From Paenibacillus hamazuiensis (GTDB taxonomy: Bacteria > Bacillota > Bacilli > Paenibacillales > NBRC-103111): a stretch of DNA of 64,000 nucleotides. Shown here piece after piece: positions 31,890 to 41,384 of this stretch. Location of the stretch: positions 7,603,501-7,667,500 of the forward strand of contig NZ_JALRMO010000001.1 in the NCBI RefSeq assembly GCF_023276405.1. Reading direction: 5' to 3'. Within the stretch, counting starts at the first letter, position 1; the number at the start of each line of letters is the position of its first letter. The notes below the pieces were generated by a model. It searched no databases. It had not been told where the DNA came from and saw only the letters and a program-made list of their open reading frames with translations. Made by a program: the position numbers and the translations under genes.

Positions 31890-32249
31890 ATGGCAAGAGT
31901 GAAAGGCGGTACGATCCGCGCAGCTCGTCGCAAGAAAATTTTGAAGCTCGCAAAAGGTTACTTCGGTTCCAAACATAGATTATTTAAAACTGCAAAAGAG
32001 CAAGTGATGAAATCCTTGCTTTACGCATACCGTGACCGCCGTCAACGGAAGCGCGACTTCCGCAAGCTGTGGATCGTGCGCATCAACGCGGCTGCCCGCA
32101 TCAACGGCTTGTCCTACAGCAAGCTGATGCACGGCCTCAAGCTGGCCGGCATCGACGTAAACCGCAAAATGCTCGCTGACCTCGCTGTCAACGACGCAAA
32201 AGGTTTTGCGGCTCTGGCTGACGCAGCCAAGCAAAAAGTAAACGCGTAA
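31890..32249 (+). CDS. rplT: 50S ribosomal protein L20
   Basis: 119 residues with the L20 pattern [40 protein letters not shown] and [21 protein letters not shown]. It binds 23S rRNA early in 50S assembly and should also bind the leader at 30880-31030 to repress the operon. The ribosome binding site is ACGGAGG. The operon is closed by a strong hairpin shortly after the stop. Confidence 0.97.
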   Translation: MARVKGGTIRAARRKKILKLAKGYFGSKHRLFKTAKEQVMKSLLYAYRDRRQRKRDFRKLWIVRINAAARINGLSYSKLMHGLKLAGIDVNRKMLADLAVNDAKGFAALADAAKQKVNA

Positions 32250-32261
32250 TAAGAAGCGGCA

Positions 32262-32313
32262 TAAGCTGCACCTTCAAGCAACCCGGTTGCTTGGAAGTGC
32301 AGCTTATTTTTTT
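32262..32313 (+). terminator. Terminator of the infC operon
   Basis: AAGCTGCACCTTC pairs with GAAGTGCAGCTT (one mismatch), with an inner AAGCAACC/GGTTGCTT stem, then ATTTTTTTG. Confidence 0.8.
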
Positions 32314-32511
32314 GCACCAAACGATTTCGGCGAAGAAGATCGTCCTTGAAGTATTGGAACATTGTTCAATTTTTGTTCAGTGCGCTATGGTACTATTGGC
32401 CTATATGAAAAATTCGAAGTAATACCGGCAATATTGGGAAGACCTCCGAAAGCCGAGGAACAATGGGAAACCTTAGATGCTTCAAGCTTGACCCGAAAGA
32501 AGGGAATTAAA

Positions 32512-33366
32512 GTGAAAATTATTTTACTTTCCTGCGGATCGGGAAACCGGTTATGGCCGATGTCCAGCGATAATCGCCCCAAGCACCCGCTTCAGCCGCT
32601 GACCGACGAAAGCGGGAAGCCGGCTTCCATGCTGCAGAGGATATGGAGGCAGCTGGTAAAACGCTGCCTCCATAAATATACGGTCATTGTAACGGAAGCG
32701 AACCAGCGAGAAACGATATTTGAACAACTCGGCAACGGAGTCGATCTTGTACTGGAGCCGGCCCAAAGAGATACTTTCCCGGCTGTTCTGCTGGCTGTCG
32801 CTTATTTGCATTCGCGTCGGGGACTTCATCCGGATGAGACGGTTCTGGTGCTGCCTGTAGACGGTATGGCGGACGAACCATTTTATGAGACGGTGTTCCA
32901 GCTTCCGGAAGCGGTGAAGCGCTCCGGGGCCCGGCTCGGGCTATTGGGCGTCAAACCGACGCATCCGTCGGATAAATACGGGTACCTGGTTCCGGAGTCG
33001 AAACCGTCCCGGTCTCAGCCGGAGCACATGGTGGAAGTAAGCCGATTTCGAGAAAAGCCGTCAAAAGATGAAGCGGAGTCGTTAATCTCCGCGGGATCGA
33101 TGTGGAACTGCGGAGTGTTTTGCTTTCAAGCGCGATATGTACTGGAGCGGCTGGAGAGCTTGAGCCTGCCTGTCTCTTACGGGGAGCTTTTGCAGGTCTA
33201 CTCCACTATGGCGAAGATGAGCTTCAGCTATGCGGTAGTCGAGAAGGAACGGCGTCTGGTCTCCCTCGTTTACGACGGGACGTGGAAAGACCTCGGGATT
33301 TGGGGTTCACCGACCGGAGTCATGCGTTCCCAAACGATAGGTCCCGTCGTCATGGGTCCGATTTGA
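32512..33366 (+). CDS. Sugar-phosphate nucleotidyltransferase, mannose-1-phosphate guanylyltransferase-like
   Basis: 284 residues from a GTG at 32512 with AGAAGGGA upstream; the longer frame to 32362 has no support. The pyrophosphorylase motif is CGSGNRLWPMS, followed by EPAQRDTFPAVLLA, VLPVDGMAD, KYGYLVPE and FREKPS, all of GDP-mannose pyrophosphorylase type. The protein is shorter than usual for this family (about 350 or more residues) and lacks a C-terminal isomerase domain. It could make GDP-mannose together with manA (inference). About 260 bp upstream are gene-free. Confidence 0.8.
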   Translation: MKIILLSCGSGNRLWPMSSDNRPKHPLQPLTDESGKPASMLQRIWRQLVKRCLHKYTVIVTEANQRETIFEQLGNGVDLVLEPAQRDTFPAVLLAVAYLHSRRGLHPDETVLVLPVDGMADEPFYETVFQLPEAVKRSGARLGLLGVKPTHPSDKYGYLVPESKPSRSQPEHMVEVSRFREKPSKDEAESLISAGSMWNCGVFCFQARYVLERLESLSLPVSYGELLQVYSTMAKMSFSYAVVEKERRLVSLVYDGTWKDLGIWGSPTGVMRSQTIGPVVMGPI

Positions 33367-33465
33367 TTACAGCCGCCAATCAAGAAGGGATTCTTAAAAG
33401 AAGCGCTGCGCCGGCTTCCGGAACACGAGGACAAACAGTCTATACATTTAAAATGAGAATGAGGT

Positions 33466-33711
33466 ATGGGGATGGAATCGAGAAACGTTAACAATAAGGA
33501 GAGAATGTCGTTATTCGGGTATGAACCCAAGGAAGTGGAGGCGATCATCCAATCCTTGGAACACGAGCTGATGTTATACCGGCAGGATCGCGCGGATCAG
33601 ACCCAAAGGCAGGCGGCAGAGCGTTCCGAACTTATGGGCCGCATCGAAGAGACGCAGAGGGAAGATGAGCAGCTGGAAAAGGCGGAAATCTGGCGATTGG
33701 GGAGTAACTGA
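33466..33711 (+). CDS. Small coiled-coil protein, unknown function
   Basis: Up to 81 residues. The conserved-looking part begins at an internal ATG (33505, MSLFGYEPKEVEAIIQSLEHEL) with AAGGAG only 3-4 nt upstream; the ATG at 33466 is an alternative. The remainder is charged and helical (RQAAERSELMGRIEETQREDEQLEKAE), suggesting a short coiled coil reminiscent of DivIVA-like N-terminal segments, but that is weak. It lies between the nucleotidyltransferase gene and the ilv T-box leader. Confidence 0.55.
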   Translation: MGMESRNVNNKERMSLFGYEPKEVEAIIQSLEHELMLYRQDRADQTQRQAAERSELMGRIEETQREDEQLEKAEIWRLGSN

Positions 33712-33757
33712 AACGGAGCACCGGGGATCGTGACCAGGCCTGCGAAGACGCTGGGTC

Positions 33758-33786
33758 TTGACTATTGGTCCGAACACGCATATAAT
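33758..33786 (+). promoter_or_regulatory. Sigma-A promoter of the ilv operon
   Basis: TTGACT (33758-33763), 17 bp, TATAAT (33781-33786), just ahead of the T-box leader. Confidence 0.75.
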
Positions 33787-33799
33787 TAACCGTAATGAT

Positions 33800-34148
33800 A
33801 AACAACTACAGTTATCGGCTATGATGAGGACGAAGTTATAAGGGCCCTTATGTCCAGAGAGCGGCGGAATTGCTGAAACCAAAGCCATTAATCCCTTATG
33901 TACGAGCTCACCTCGGAGCTGTTTTCCTGAAAAGCATGTCTGTCCATGGAAGGCATGGCTAGTAGGGGAAATCGGAATGGCACACGTTACCGTGCCAAGG
34001 TATGACGGCATATTTTGGATGTGCCTCGTATCCTGTTGAGGCTGTGTGTCGCGAGACATGCGGCAAACCTTGGGTGGTACCACGGAAGATAAACCCCTTT
34101 CGTCCCTGCTGACGCGTTATTCGCGTTCAGGACGAGAGGGGTTTTTTA
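33800..34148 (+). ncRNA. T-box leader of ilvBNC, specifier probably CUC (Leu)
   Basis: Stem I shows GATGAGGACGAAG, the AGAGAG bulge after GTCC, and GCTG in the apical part. On the 3' side the specifier loop reads GAG-CTC-ACC followed by TCGGAGCTG, which aligns with known leaders and points to CUC, leucine. The T-box proper is GGGTGGTACCACGG near 34073, and the terminator CCCCTTTCGTCC / GGACGAGAGGGG with a T-run ends at about 34148. Uncharged tRNA-Leu would stabilise the antiterminator and switch on ilvBNC. Confidence 0.88.
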
Positions 34149-34185
34149 GCTTAGATTGACCTATTTTTTGAGAGGAGGAGCACAC

Positions 34186-35928
34186 ATGAACGTACAAACT
34201 ACGGAAAAGTCGAAGGAACAGCTCCGTGCGGAGCTGCTGAAGCCGGACGTCATCACAGGTTCTGAAATACTGCTGAGAAGCTTATTGCTGGAGGGTGTGG
34301 ACTGCGTCTTCGGTTACCCGGGCGGAGCCGTGCTGTACATCTACGATGCGATGCACGGAAATCCGGACTTTAACCACCTGCTCACACGTCATGAGCAAGG
34401 TGCGATCCATGCCGCCGACGGGTATGCCCGTTCGACCGGCAAAGTCGGTGTTTGTATCGCTACGTCGGGACCGGGGGCGACGAATCTGGTCACAGGTATC
34501 GCGACAGCCTACATGGATTCCGTCCCTCTCGTCGTCATTACAGGCAACGTAGCGACCACGGTGATCGGTACGGATGCATTCCAAGAAGCGGATATTACCG
34601 GCATCACGATGCCGATTACAAAGCATAGCTACCTGGTCAGAGACGTTAAAGATCTGCCGCGTGTCATCAAAGAGGCGTTCCACATTGCCAATACGGGCCG
34701 CAAAGGTCCGGTGCTGATCGACATTCCGAAGGACGTATCCAACGCGACCTGCGAATTCCACTACCCGGAAACGGTCAATATTCGCGGTTACAATCCGACG
34801 GTGATGCCGAACAAGCTGCAGGTGGAGAAAATGCTTGAGGCGATCGCGGAATCCGAGCGCCCGGTCATCATCGCCGGCGGCGGGGTTGTTGCGGCGGACG
34901 CATCCGCGGAGCTGCTCGAATTCGTCGAGAAAACTCGCATTCCGGTCACGACGACGCTGCTCGGCCTCGGCGGTTTCCCGAGCTCGCATGAGCTGTGGAT
35001 GGGCATGCCGGGCATGCACGGAACGTATGCGGCCAACATGGCGCTGCAAAGCTGCGATCTGCTCATCAGCATCGGCGCCCGCTTCGACGACCGTGTGACG
35101 ATGAAGGTGAAAGGTTTTGCACCGCAAGCGAAAAAGATCGTACACATCGATGTCGACCCGGCGGAAATCGGCAAAATCATCGAGACCGCCATTCCTTGCG
35201 TAGGCGACGTGAAGAACGTGCTGCAGCTCGCCAACCAAAAGGCGAAGCCGGCCAAATCCGAGGCGTGGATCGAAACGGTGAAGGAGAATGTGAAGAACAA
35301 GCCGCTTCGCTACAAGGATTCGGACACGGAACTGAAGCCGCAATACGTGATCGAGATGATCAACGAAACAACCAGAGGCGAAGCGATCGTGACGACCGAC
35401 GTAGGCCAGCACCAAATGTGGGCGGCGCAGTACTACAAGTTCAATCACCCGCGCTCCATGATCACCTCGGGCGGTCTCGGCACGATGGGCTTCGGCTTCC
35501 CGTCGGCGATCGGCGCGCAAATGGCGCATCCGGACCGCACCGTCGTATCGATCAACGGCGACGGCGGCATGCAGATGTGCTCGCAGGAGCTGGCGGTTTG
35601 TGCGATCAACAACATTCCGGTAAAAATCGTCGTCATCAACAACCAGGTGCTCGGTATGGTCCGTCAATGGCAGGAAATCATCTACGATAACCGCTACAGC
35701 CATATCGATCTCGCCGGCAGCCCGGATTTCGTCAAATTGGCCGAAGCCTACGGCGTCAAAGGCCTGCGTGCGACGAACAAGGAAGAAGCGCACAAAGTTT
35801 GGCGCGAAGCTCTCGATACCCCAGGTCCCGTACTTGTCGAATTTGTGGTCCGTAAAGGAGAGAACGTCTATCCGATGGTTACCCAAGGTTCGACATTAGA
35901 TGAAATGATAATGGGGGATTCCGAATGA
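34186..35928 (+). CDS. ilvB: Acetolactate synthase, large subunit
   Basis: 580 residues from the ATG at 34186 with AGGAGGAG upstream. All three ThDP-enzyme domains are present: the N-terminal domain with [14 protein letters not shown] and the catalytic Glu in [17 protein letters not shown], the central FAD-binding domain with LGARFDDR-type GARFDDR, and the ThDP domain with NGDGGMQM and later [12 protein letters not shown]. It condenses pyruvate (or pyruvate plus 2-oxobutyrate) in valine, leucine and isoleucine synthesis. The stop overlaps the ilvN start (ATGA). Confidence 0.96.
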   Translation: MNVQTTEKSKEQLRAELLKPDVITGSEILLRSLLLEGVDCVFGYPGGAVLYIYDAMHGNPDFNHLLTRHEQGAIHAADGYARSTGKVGVCIATSGPGATNLVTGIATAYMDSVPLVVITGNVATTVIGTDAFQEADITGITMPITKHSYLVRDVKDLPRVIKEAFHIANTGRKGPVLIDIPKDVSNATCEFHYPETVNIRGYNPTVMPNKLQVEKMLEAIAESERPVIIAGGGVVAADASAELLEFVEKTRIPVTTTLLGLGGFPSSHELWMGMPGMHGTYAANMALQSCDLLISIGARFDDRVTMKVKGFAPQAKKIVHIDVDPAEIGKIIETAIPCVGDVKNVLQLANQKAKPAKSEAWIETVKENVKNKPLRYKDSDTELKPQYVIEMINETTRGEAIVTTDVGQHQMWAAQYYKFNHPRSMITSGGLGTMGFGFPSAIGAQMAHPDRTVVSINGDGGMQMCSQELAVCAINNIPVKIVVINNQVLGMVRQWQEIIYDNRYSHIDLAGSPDFVKLAEAYGVKGLRATNKEEAHKVWREALDTPGPVLVEFVVRKGENVYPMVTQGSTLDEMIMGDSE

Positions 35929-36416
35929 GCATCCAAAGACACACCGTTTCGGTACTCGTAAACAACCAGCCCGGCGTCCTGCAGCGCGTATCCGGCCTGT
36001 TCGGCCGCCGCGGCTTCAATATCGACAGCATTACGGTCGGAGAATCCGAAGAGCCGGGCCTCTCGCGTATGGTCATCGTCACGACGGGTGACGACAAGAC
36101 GCTCGAGCAGGTGTCGAAGCAGCTGTATAAGCTGATCGACGTGATCAAGGTCGTCGACCTCAGCTCCAACCCGATGGTGGCGCGCGAGCTGGCGCTCATC
36201 AAGGTCAATGCGGAGCCGAGCGCCCGCCCGGAAATTCTCGGCGTCGTCGAGACGTTCCGCGCGGCGGTCGTCGACATCGGCCCGTCGTCGCTGATCGTTC
36301 AGGTCGTCGGCGACTCCGATAAGATCGACGCGATGGTCGAGCTGCTGAAGCCTTACGGCATCCGCGAGCTGTCCCGCACCGGCGTCACCGCGATGATCCG
36401 CGGCAGCGTGAAGTAA
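35925..36416 (+). CDS. ilvN: Acetolactate synthase, regulatory small subunit
   Basis: 163 residues. The N-terminal ACT domain ([28 protein letters not shown]) binds valine for feedback inhibition; the C-terminal domain (REILG-like [22 protein letters not shown]) is typical of full-length IlvH/IlvN. It overlaps ilvB by 4 nt (ATGA), ensuring equal expression. A long hairpin separates it from ilvC. Confidence 0.96.
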   Translation: MSIQRHTVSVLVNNQPGVLQRVSGLFGRRGFNIDSITVGESEEPGLSRMVIVTTGDDKTLEQVSKQLYKLIDVIKVVDLSSNPMVARELALIKVNAEPSARPEILGVVETFRAAVVDIGPSSLIVQVVGDSDKIDAMVELLKPYGIRELSRTGVTAMIRGSVK

Positions 36417-36452
36417 CAACCGGAACTAAAGTCAAACCAAATAAAAAAAACG

Positions 36453-36526
36453 CCCCGTGAGTGGGGGTTTAAGCCGATTACCGGCGATCAGGGTAGTAGG
36501 TTTAAACGCCCACTCACAGGGTTTTT
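36453..36526 (+). terminator. Long hairpin between ilvN and ilvC
   Basis: CCCCGTGAGTGGGGGTTTAA (36453-36472) pairs with the arm at 36502-36521 with only three mismatches, followed by TTTTT, around a 29-nt loop. It ends 24 bp before the ilvC start. It may partly terminate or act as an mRNA-processing or stabilising structure that sets ilvC levels apart from ilvBN. Confidence 0.65.
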
Positions 36527-36528
36527 AA

Positions 36529-37542
<1,014 letters not shown>

Positions 37543-37646
37543 ACTTCAGACATATGATCGATGCGGGCAACGGCCTGATTGAGAAGCGCAAGACGCCGGG
37601 CCGCAGCAGTCGCGATAACGTGACGATGATCTGATACTGGAAATAA

Positions 37647-37716
37647 GAACACCCCGCACAAGCTCGGGTTTGCCTGGTTGGACCAGGCCGGCCGGCTCGT
37701 GCGGGGTGTTTTGTTA
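37647..37716 (+). terminator. Terminator of the ilv operon
   Basis: AACACCCCGCACAAGC pairs with GCTCGTGCGGGGTGTT around a partially paired 30-nt loop, then TTGTTAT. Between ilvC and this element lies a short frame ending RDNVTMI that may be a gene remnant. Confidence 0.75.
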
Positions 37717-37858
37717 TGCGGCGATGGATGTTACGAGTCTGAGTACACGCTGCAACGTCAAACGGGCGGTGGCGAGCGATGCGGTCAGTCGGTGCGGTGC
37801 GCGTTGCTGCTGAGGCCAGGGTGCGCAGTCGCAGCATACGATTTTCGGCCGGAGAAAA

Positions 37859-37990
37859 TCGGTCAAAACCCGTTAACACCTGTCTACACCGGCCAAAACC
37901 AGTCAAAACCGGTCAAGACCAGCAAAAACTGGCCAATACCGGCCAACCAGCCGAAACCGATAAACACCGGCCAAACCGGTCAAATAAGCG
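37859..37990. repeat. Degenerate 10-bp tandem array (GGTCAAAACC-like), about 12 units
   Basis: Units such as GGTCAAAACC, GGCCAAAACC, AGTCAAAACC, GGTCAAGACC and GGCCAATACC follow one another with a strict 10-bp period for about 120 bp. Short A-tracts thus recur once per helical turn, which would curve the DNA. No coding frame is supported. It lies about 60 bp from the left end of the IS3 element. Confidence 0.8.
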
Positions 37991-38090
37991 CAAAGGTTTG
38001 TATAATTTAATCTTGCAGCGCCGTAAACGGGTTGAATAAACGCATTTTTGGACCTCTGTCAAGAAAGTAGACACATCGCTAAGTGAAAGT

Positions 38091-38918
38091 TTAAGCAGCG
38101 TTCTTAAACCGCGCAGCAAATTGAACCGGTGATAAATAGCCGATTGCGCTGTGGATTCGTTTACGGTTGTAGAAAAATTCAATGTAGCGGAAAATGGCCT
38201 CATAGGCCTGCTGCTTCGTTTTGAACCTCGAACAATAGATTAGCTCTTTCTTCAGGACGCTATGAAACGCCTCGATACAGGCATTGTCATAACAGTTTCC
38301 TTTACGGCTCATGCTCGCTTTCATCGAGTAAGCCTTCAGCTTGTCCCGGTATTCTTTCGAAGCATACTGGGAGCCGCGATCAGAATGGTGGAGAAGCCCT
38401 TTCCTTGGCCTCTTCGCTTCGTACGCAGCTTCCAAAGCGTCTACAACTAAGTCCGTGCTCATCCGGTCGTAGAGGCGCCAGCCCACGATCTCACGTGTGC
38501 ACAAGTCCATAACACTGGCAAGATATAGCCGCCCTTCCCGGCAGGGAATGTAGGTAATATCCGCCACCCAGACTCTCCCTGGTTTTTTCGTAGCAAATTT
38601 CTGGTTGAGTTTGTTCGGAGCAATCGGTTGGTCATGATTCGAGTCGGTTGTTTGTACTTTGAACTTGCGGGAAACGCACGAACGCAACCCCAGCTCTTTC
38701 ATGTAGATGCTGACTGTACGCTCTGAAATCTGAATGCCTTCTGCCCATAGCATGCGGGTGATTTTAGGGCTACCATACCGTCCTTTAGCATCGTGAAAAT
38801 GGTAAGCAATCCGTTCCAGTATCCGACCCTTACGCCGGTTCTGATCACTGGGCATGGTTTTCTGCCATTTGTAAAAGCCGCTCCTGGACACTTGCAACAC
38901 TTTGCACATCTTCTCCAC
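38091..38918 (-). CDS. IS3-family transposase OrfB (DDE domain)
   Basis: 275 residues from an internal ATG; in IS3 elements this frame is normally reached by -1 frameshifting from OrfA, and the frame does extend upstream with FIEDHRSEFRVEKMCK. The rve integrase core has the catalytic triad in WVADITYIP (D), LHHSDRGSQYAS (D) and CIEAFHSVLKKE (E). The HTH_21 segment RRKGRILERI precedes it. The triad is intact, so the enzyme should be functional. Confidence 0.93.
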   Translation of the reverse strand: MEKMCKVLQVSRSGFYKWQKTMPSDQNRRKGRILERIAYHFHDAKGRYGSPKITRMLWAEGIQISERTVSIYMKELGLRSCVSRKFKVQTTDSNHDQPIAPNKLNQKFATKKPGRVWVADITYIPCREGRLYLASVMDLCTREIVGWRLYDRMSTDLVVDALEAAYEAKRPRKGLLHHSDRGSQYASKEYRDKLKAYSMKASMSRKGNCYDNACIEAFHSVLKKELIYCSRFKTKQQAYEAIFRYIEFFYNRKRIHSAIGYLSPVQFAARFKNAA

Positions 38919-38956
38919 TCGAAACTCGGAGCGATGATCTTCGATGAATTGGAACC

Positions 38957-39274
38957 TTAGTTCTTTTCCTTGCTGAAGATGTGCAGCGCCTTTTTTAGAA
39001 TGGCCAGCTCTTCTTGCAAATCGGCAATTTCCCGATCCTTTTGCTTATTTGCTCGGTCTTTGGCCTCCAGCTCTTCTTTCATCTGGCGGAGCTTCTCTGG
39101 GGTGGCCAGTGGTTCATTTTCGAATGACCGGTACTGGGCCAGCCAATTGTGAATCGTTCCTGCTGGAATGTTCAATTCCGCGGCTATTTCCGGCACCGTC
39201 TTTGTCTGCTCTTGAACGTACTTTACCGTCTGTTTTTTAAATTCTTCATTGTAACGCTGTCGTTGCTCTCCCAT
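38957..39274 (-). CDS. IS3-family transposase OrfA (HTH)
   Basis: 105 residues. HTH domain (RYNEEFKKQTVKYVQEQ, VPEIAAELNIPAGTIHNWLAQY) followed by a leucine-zipper-like coiled coil (KEELEAKDRANKQKDREI). Near the 3' end the codons for ILKKA contain an A AAA AAG slippery heptamer, the standard site for -1 frameshifting to make the OrfAB transposase. The Shine-Dalgarno is weak. Confidence 0.92.
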   Translation of the reverse strand: MGEQRQRYNEEFKKQTVKYVQEQTKTVPEIAAELNIPAGTIHNWLAQYRSFENEPLATPEKLRQMKEELEAKDRANKQKDREIADLQEELAILKKALHIFSKEKN

Positions 39275-39403
39275 TTGCGGACACCTCTTTATTCGTTAAG
39301 TCTATTATTAGGATCCACCTAACGTCGTGTCCACTTTTTATTCTAGCTGCATTTTTTGTATTATCGTTATTCAAAAGCAGCATTTACGCCGGAGAGCGAC
39401 GGA

Positions 39404-39479
39404 ATAAACCAACCTTTTACGCTTATCGCCGTGAAAAGGGAGCGAATTGAAGCAGATAAACCAAGTTTTTAAGCTTATC
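39404..39479. repeat. Two copies of a 24-nt unit, 52 bp apart
   Basis: ATAAACCAACCTTTTACGC plus TTATC at 39404-39427 and ATAAACCAAGTTTTTAAGC plus TTATC at 39456-39479 match at 21 of 24 positions. They lie in the ~285-bp gene-free stretch between the IS and the aminotransferase gene. The spacing resembles the 50-bp period of the different unit at 25.6 kb. Confidence 0.6.
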
Positions 39480-39635
39480 CAAGAAACCAAGCCATCCCCT
39501 TCGGAAATGTCCGCCGGGAGTACATATTAAAGCAGCAATTAGGAACAGTACAGACGCGCCACCCAAGGTGCCAAGCTTGTTCCTGCACTTACGGCCCTTA
39601 GGCGGCTTATCGTACCTGCACCGGTAAGCGGTTTG

Positions 39636-40844
39636 TTACCTTGCCGAAGCGGCTTCGGCTTTGACTTTGTCCATGGCTCTGGACAGCCGGTCGATGCCGA
39701 TGCGCATTTGCTCGTTGTCGGTATGCGTGAAGTTGAGGCGCATTGTGTTGTGCTTCGGCTCCGTGGCGTAGAAGGCGAAGCCCGGCACGAAGGCGACGCC
39801 TTCTTCCACCGCATATTTGAGCATATGCTCGGCCTGGATATGCTCCGGCAGCTCCACCCAGACGAACATGCCGCCTTTCGGCTCCAGCCATGTGACACCT
39901 TCCCAGTTTTGCTGCTTCATCAGGGAGATCATGTGGTTTTTGCGCTGCTCGTATTCGCGGCGGATGGTGGCGATATGAGCGTACAGGTCAAAATGCAGGA
40001 ACAGCTGGTGCAGCGCCTGCTGGTCCATCGTGCTGGAGTGCAGGTCCGCCGCTTGCTTGGCCCGCGTCATGTGGCGGATCACCTCCGGGTCACCGACAAC
40101 CCATCCGGTGCGCAGCGCGGGGGCCACCACCTTCGAGAACGTGCTCGTATAAACGACGCAGGAGCCTTTCGGATGTTCGTCCAGCGAAAAAATCGACGGA
40201 TAATGCGTGTCTTCGCCGAATTTCAATTCGCCGTACGGGTCGTCCTCGAGAATGAGCACGTTGTTCTTTTTGCAAATATCGAGCACGCCTTTGCGGCGTT
40301 CCAGACTCCACGCTTTGCCGGCCGGGTTGGAGAACGTCGGGATTACGTAGAGGAGCTTGGGCTTATGCTGCTCCACTTTCCGCTTCAGGTCGTCCAGATC
40401 GATGCCGTCGGCATCGCCTTCGACCGAAACGAGGCGGGCGTCGCGCGAATTGAACACTTGAATGGCCGCGAGGTAGGTCGGTTTTTCCACGAGGACGACG
40501 TCGCCCGGATCGAGGTAGACGCGGGTGAGCAGGTCGATCGCCTGCTGCGAGCCGGTCGTGATGAGCATGTCATCCGGCGTCACGTTCATTCCTTTGCGGG
40601 CGAGGTGCTGGCACAAGTCTTCGCGAAGCGGGGTATACCCCTCAGTCAGCCCGTACTGCAGCACGCCTTTGCCTTGATCGAGCACGCGGTTAAACGCATC
40701 GCGCACGGCATCCAGCGGGAAATGCTCCTCGGCCGGCAGCCCGCCGGCCAACGAAATGATCGACTTGCCCTGCGTTAATTTTAAAATTTCACGAACGGCC
40801 GAAGATTTAAAGCTGTTGATCATATGAGAGAAACGGTATTCCAT
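39636..40844 (-). CDS. PLP-dependent aminotransferase, class I/II (2-aminoadipate/MocR-like group)
   Basis: 402 residues. Fold type I aminotransferase with ISLAGGLPAEEHFP, the PLP-contact region TGSQQAIDLLTRV, NPAGKAWSLERR, and the Schiff-base lysine in YTSTFSKVVAPALR near residue 233. The closest style is the LysN / 2-aminoadipate / aromatic aminotransferase group, so the substrate cannot be fixed. It is preceded by a T-box leader on the same strand, so expression responds to the charging of one tRNA, indicating a role in making an amino acid (inference). Confidence 0.88.
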   Translation of the reverse strand: MEYRFSHMINSFKSSAVREILKLTQGKSIISLAGGLPAEEHFPLDAVRDAFNRVLDQGKGVLQYGLTEGYTPLREDLCQHLARKGMNVTPDDMLITTGSQQAIDLLTRVYLDPGDVVLVEKPTYLAAIQVFNSRDARLVSVEGDADGIDLDDLKRKVEQHKPKLLYVIPTFSNPAGKAWSLERRKGVLDICKKNNVLILEDDPYGELKFGEDTHYPSIFSLDEHPKGSCVVYTSTFSKVVAPALRTGWVVGDPEVIRHMTRAKQAADLHSSTMDQQALHQLFLHFDLYAHIATIRREYEQRKNHMISLMKQQNWEGVTWLEPKGGMFVWVELPEHIQAEHMLKYAVEEGVAFVPGFAFYATEPKHNTMRLNFTHTDNEQMRIGIDRLSRAMDKVKAEAASAR

Positions 40845-40869
40845 AATATGAACGGCTCCTTTTTGTATA

Positions 40870-41178
40870 AAAAATTAAAAAAGACCCGTCCCCCGCAAGG
40901 GACGAGTCGTTATACCCGTGATACCACCCTGATTCCGTTAAGACGACCTATTGGCTGCAATCAGCCATCCATCGGCACGCCTCATTCGGCACTCTGCTGC
41001 GCATCTGGCAATGCGCGTTCCGGTAACGGCGGACAACCGGCGAAGCTTACTTGGCAGTTCAGCCCGCAGCTCGGAGAGGACTTTCGGCGATGCCCTGCAC
41101 ACCGGCTTTCAGCAACCCCGGCTCTCTGGCGGAACAGGCACATGCGTACTTTTTCTCGTCATCGTATTTCCGTGTTTT
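40870..41178 (-). ncRNA. T-box leader of the aminotransferase gene
   Basis: Minus strand: GATGACGAGAAAAAGTACGC, CCAGAGAGCCGGGGTTGCTG and AAAGCCGG form stem I. The T-box GGGTGGTATCACGGG is at 40930-40916, and the terminator GACTCGTCCC / GGGACGGGTC with TTTTTT ends near 40875. The specifier loop reads GAA-AGT-CCTCTCCGAGC, so the codon could be AGU (Ser), GUC (Val) or UCC (Ser), depending on register. The amino acid is therefore unresolved. Confidence 0.85.
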
Positions 41179-41184
41179 GCGATT

Positions 41185-41213
41185 ATTTTACTCCCATGCT
41201 TGTTTGAAGTCAA
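41185..41213 (-). promoter_or_regulatory. Promoter of the T-box/aminotransferase unit
   Basis: On the minus strand TTGACT (41213-41208), 17 bp, TAAAAT (41190-41185). Confidence 0.7.
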
Positions 41214-41384
41214 GAAGAAACCGCAGGTAAATCGTTTCGCGCGATAGGAGCGATTTTATACTTTTTTTAGAAATGGTTTAGAACCGCTTTAGGCTTGAAG
41301 GTTACGATGAATGTAGAGGAAGCGGGCGGCGGTTCCGCCGCGGACTTCTCCAAATTATAAAAGAACATTCGGGAGGAATGGGCA

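Larger units (their letters stand above)
38050..39350 (-). mobile_element. IS3-family insertion sequence
   Basis: Contains orfA and orfB in overlapping phase. The ends carry imperfect inverted repeats: AAAGTAGACACATCGCTAAGTG at the left (about 38066-38087) and, reading inwards from the right, AAAGTGGACACGACGTTAGGTG. Exact ends are uncertain by a few bases; GCATTTTT occurs on both flanks (38042-38049 and 39349-39356) and may be a target duplication or coincidence. The element looks complete and potentially active. Confidence 0.85.

Noticed and set aside
34282-35886. 534-codon open frame antisense to ilvB
   Set aside because: Mirror of the ilvB codon usage with a His/Arg/Asp-rich meaningless product; ilvB itself is certain.
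37859-37990. CRISPR array
   Set aside because: Units are 10 bp with no spacers and no cas genes nearby.
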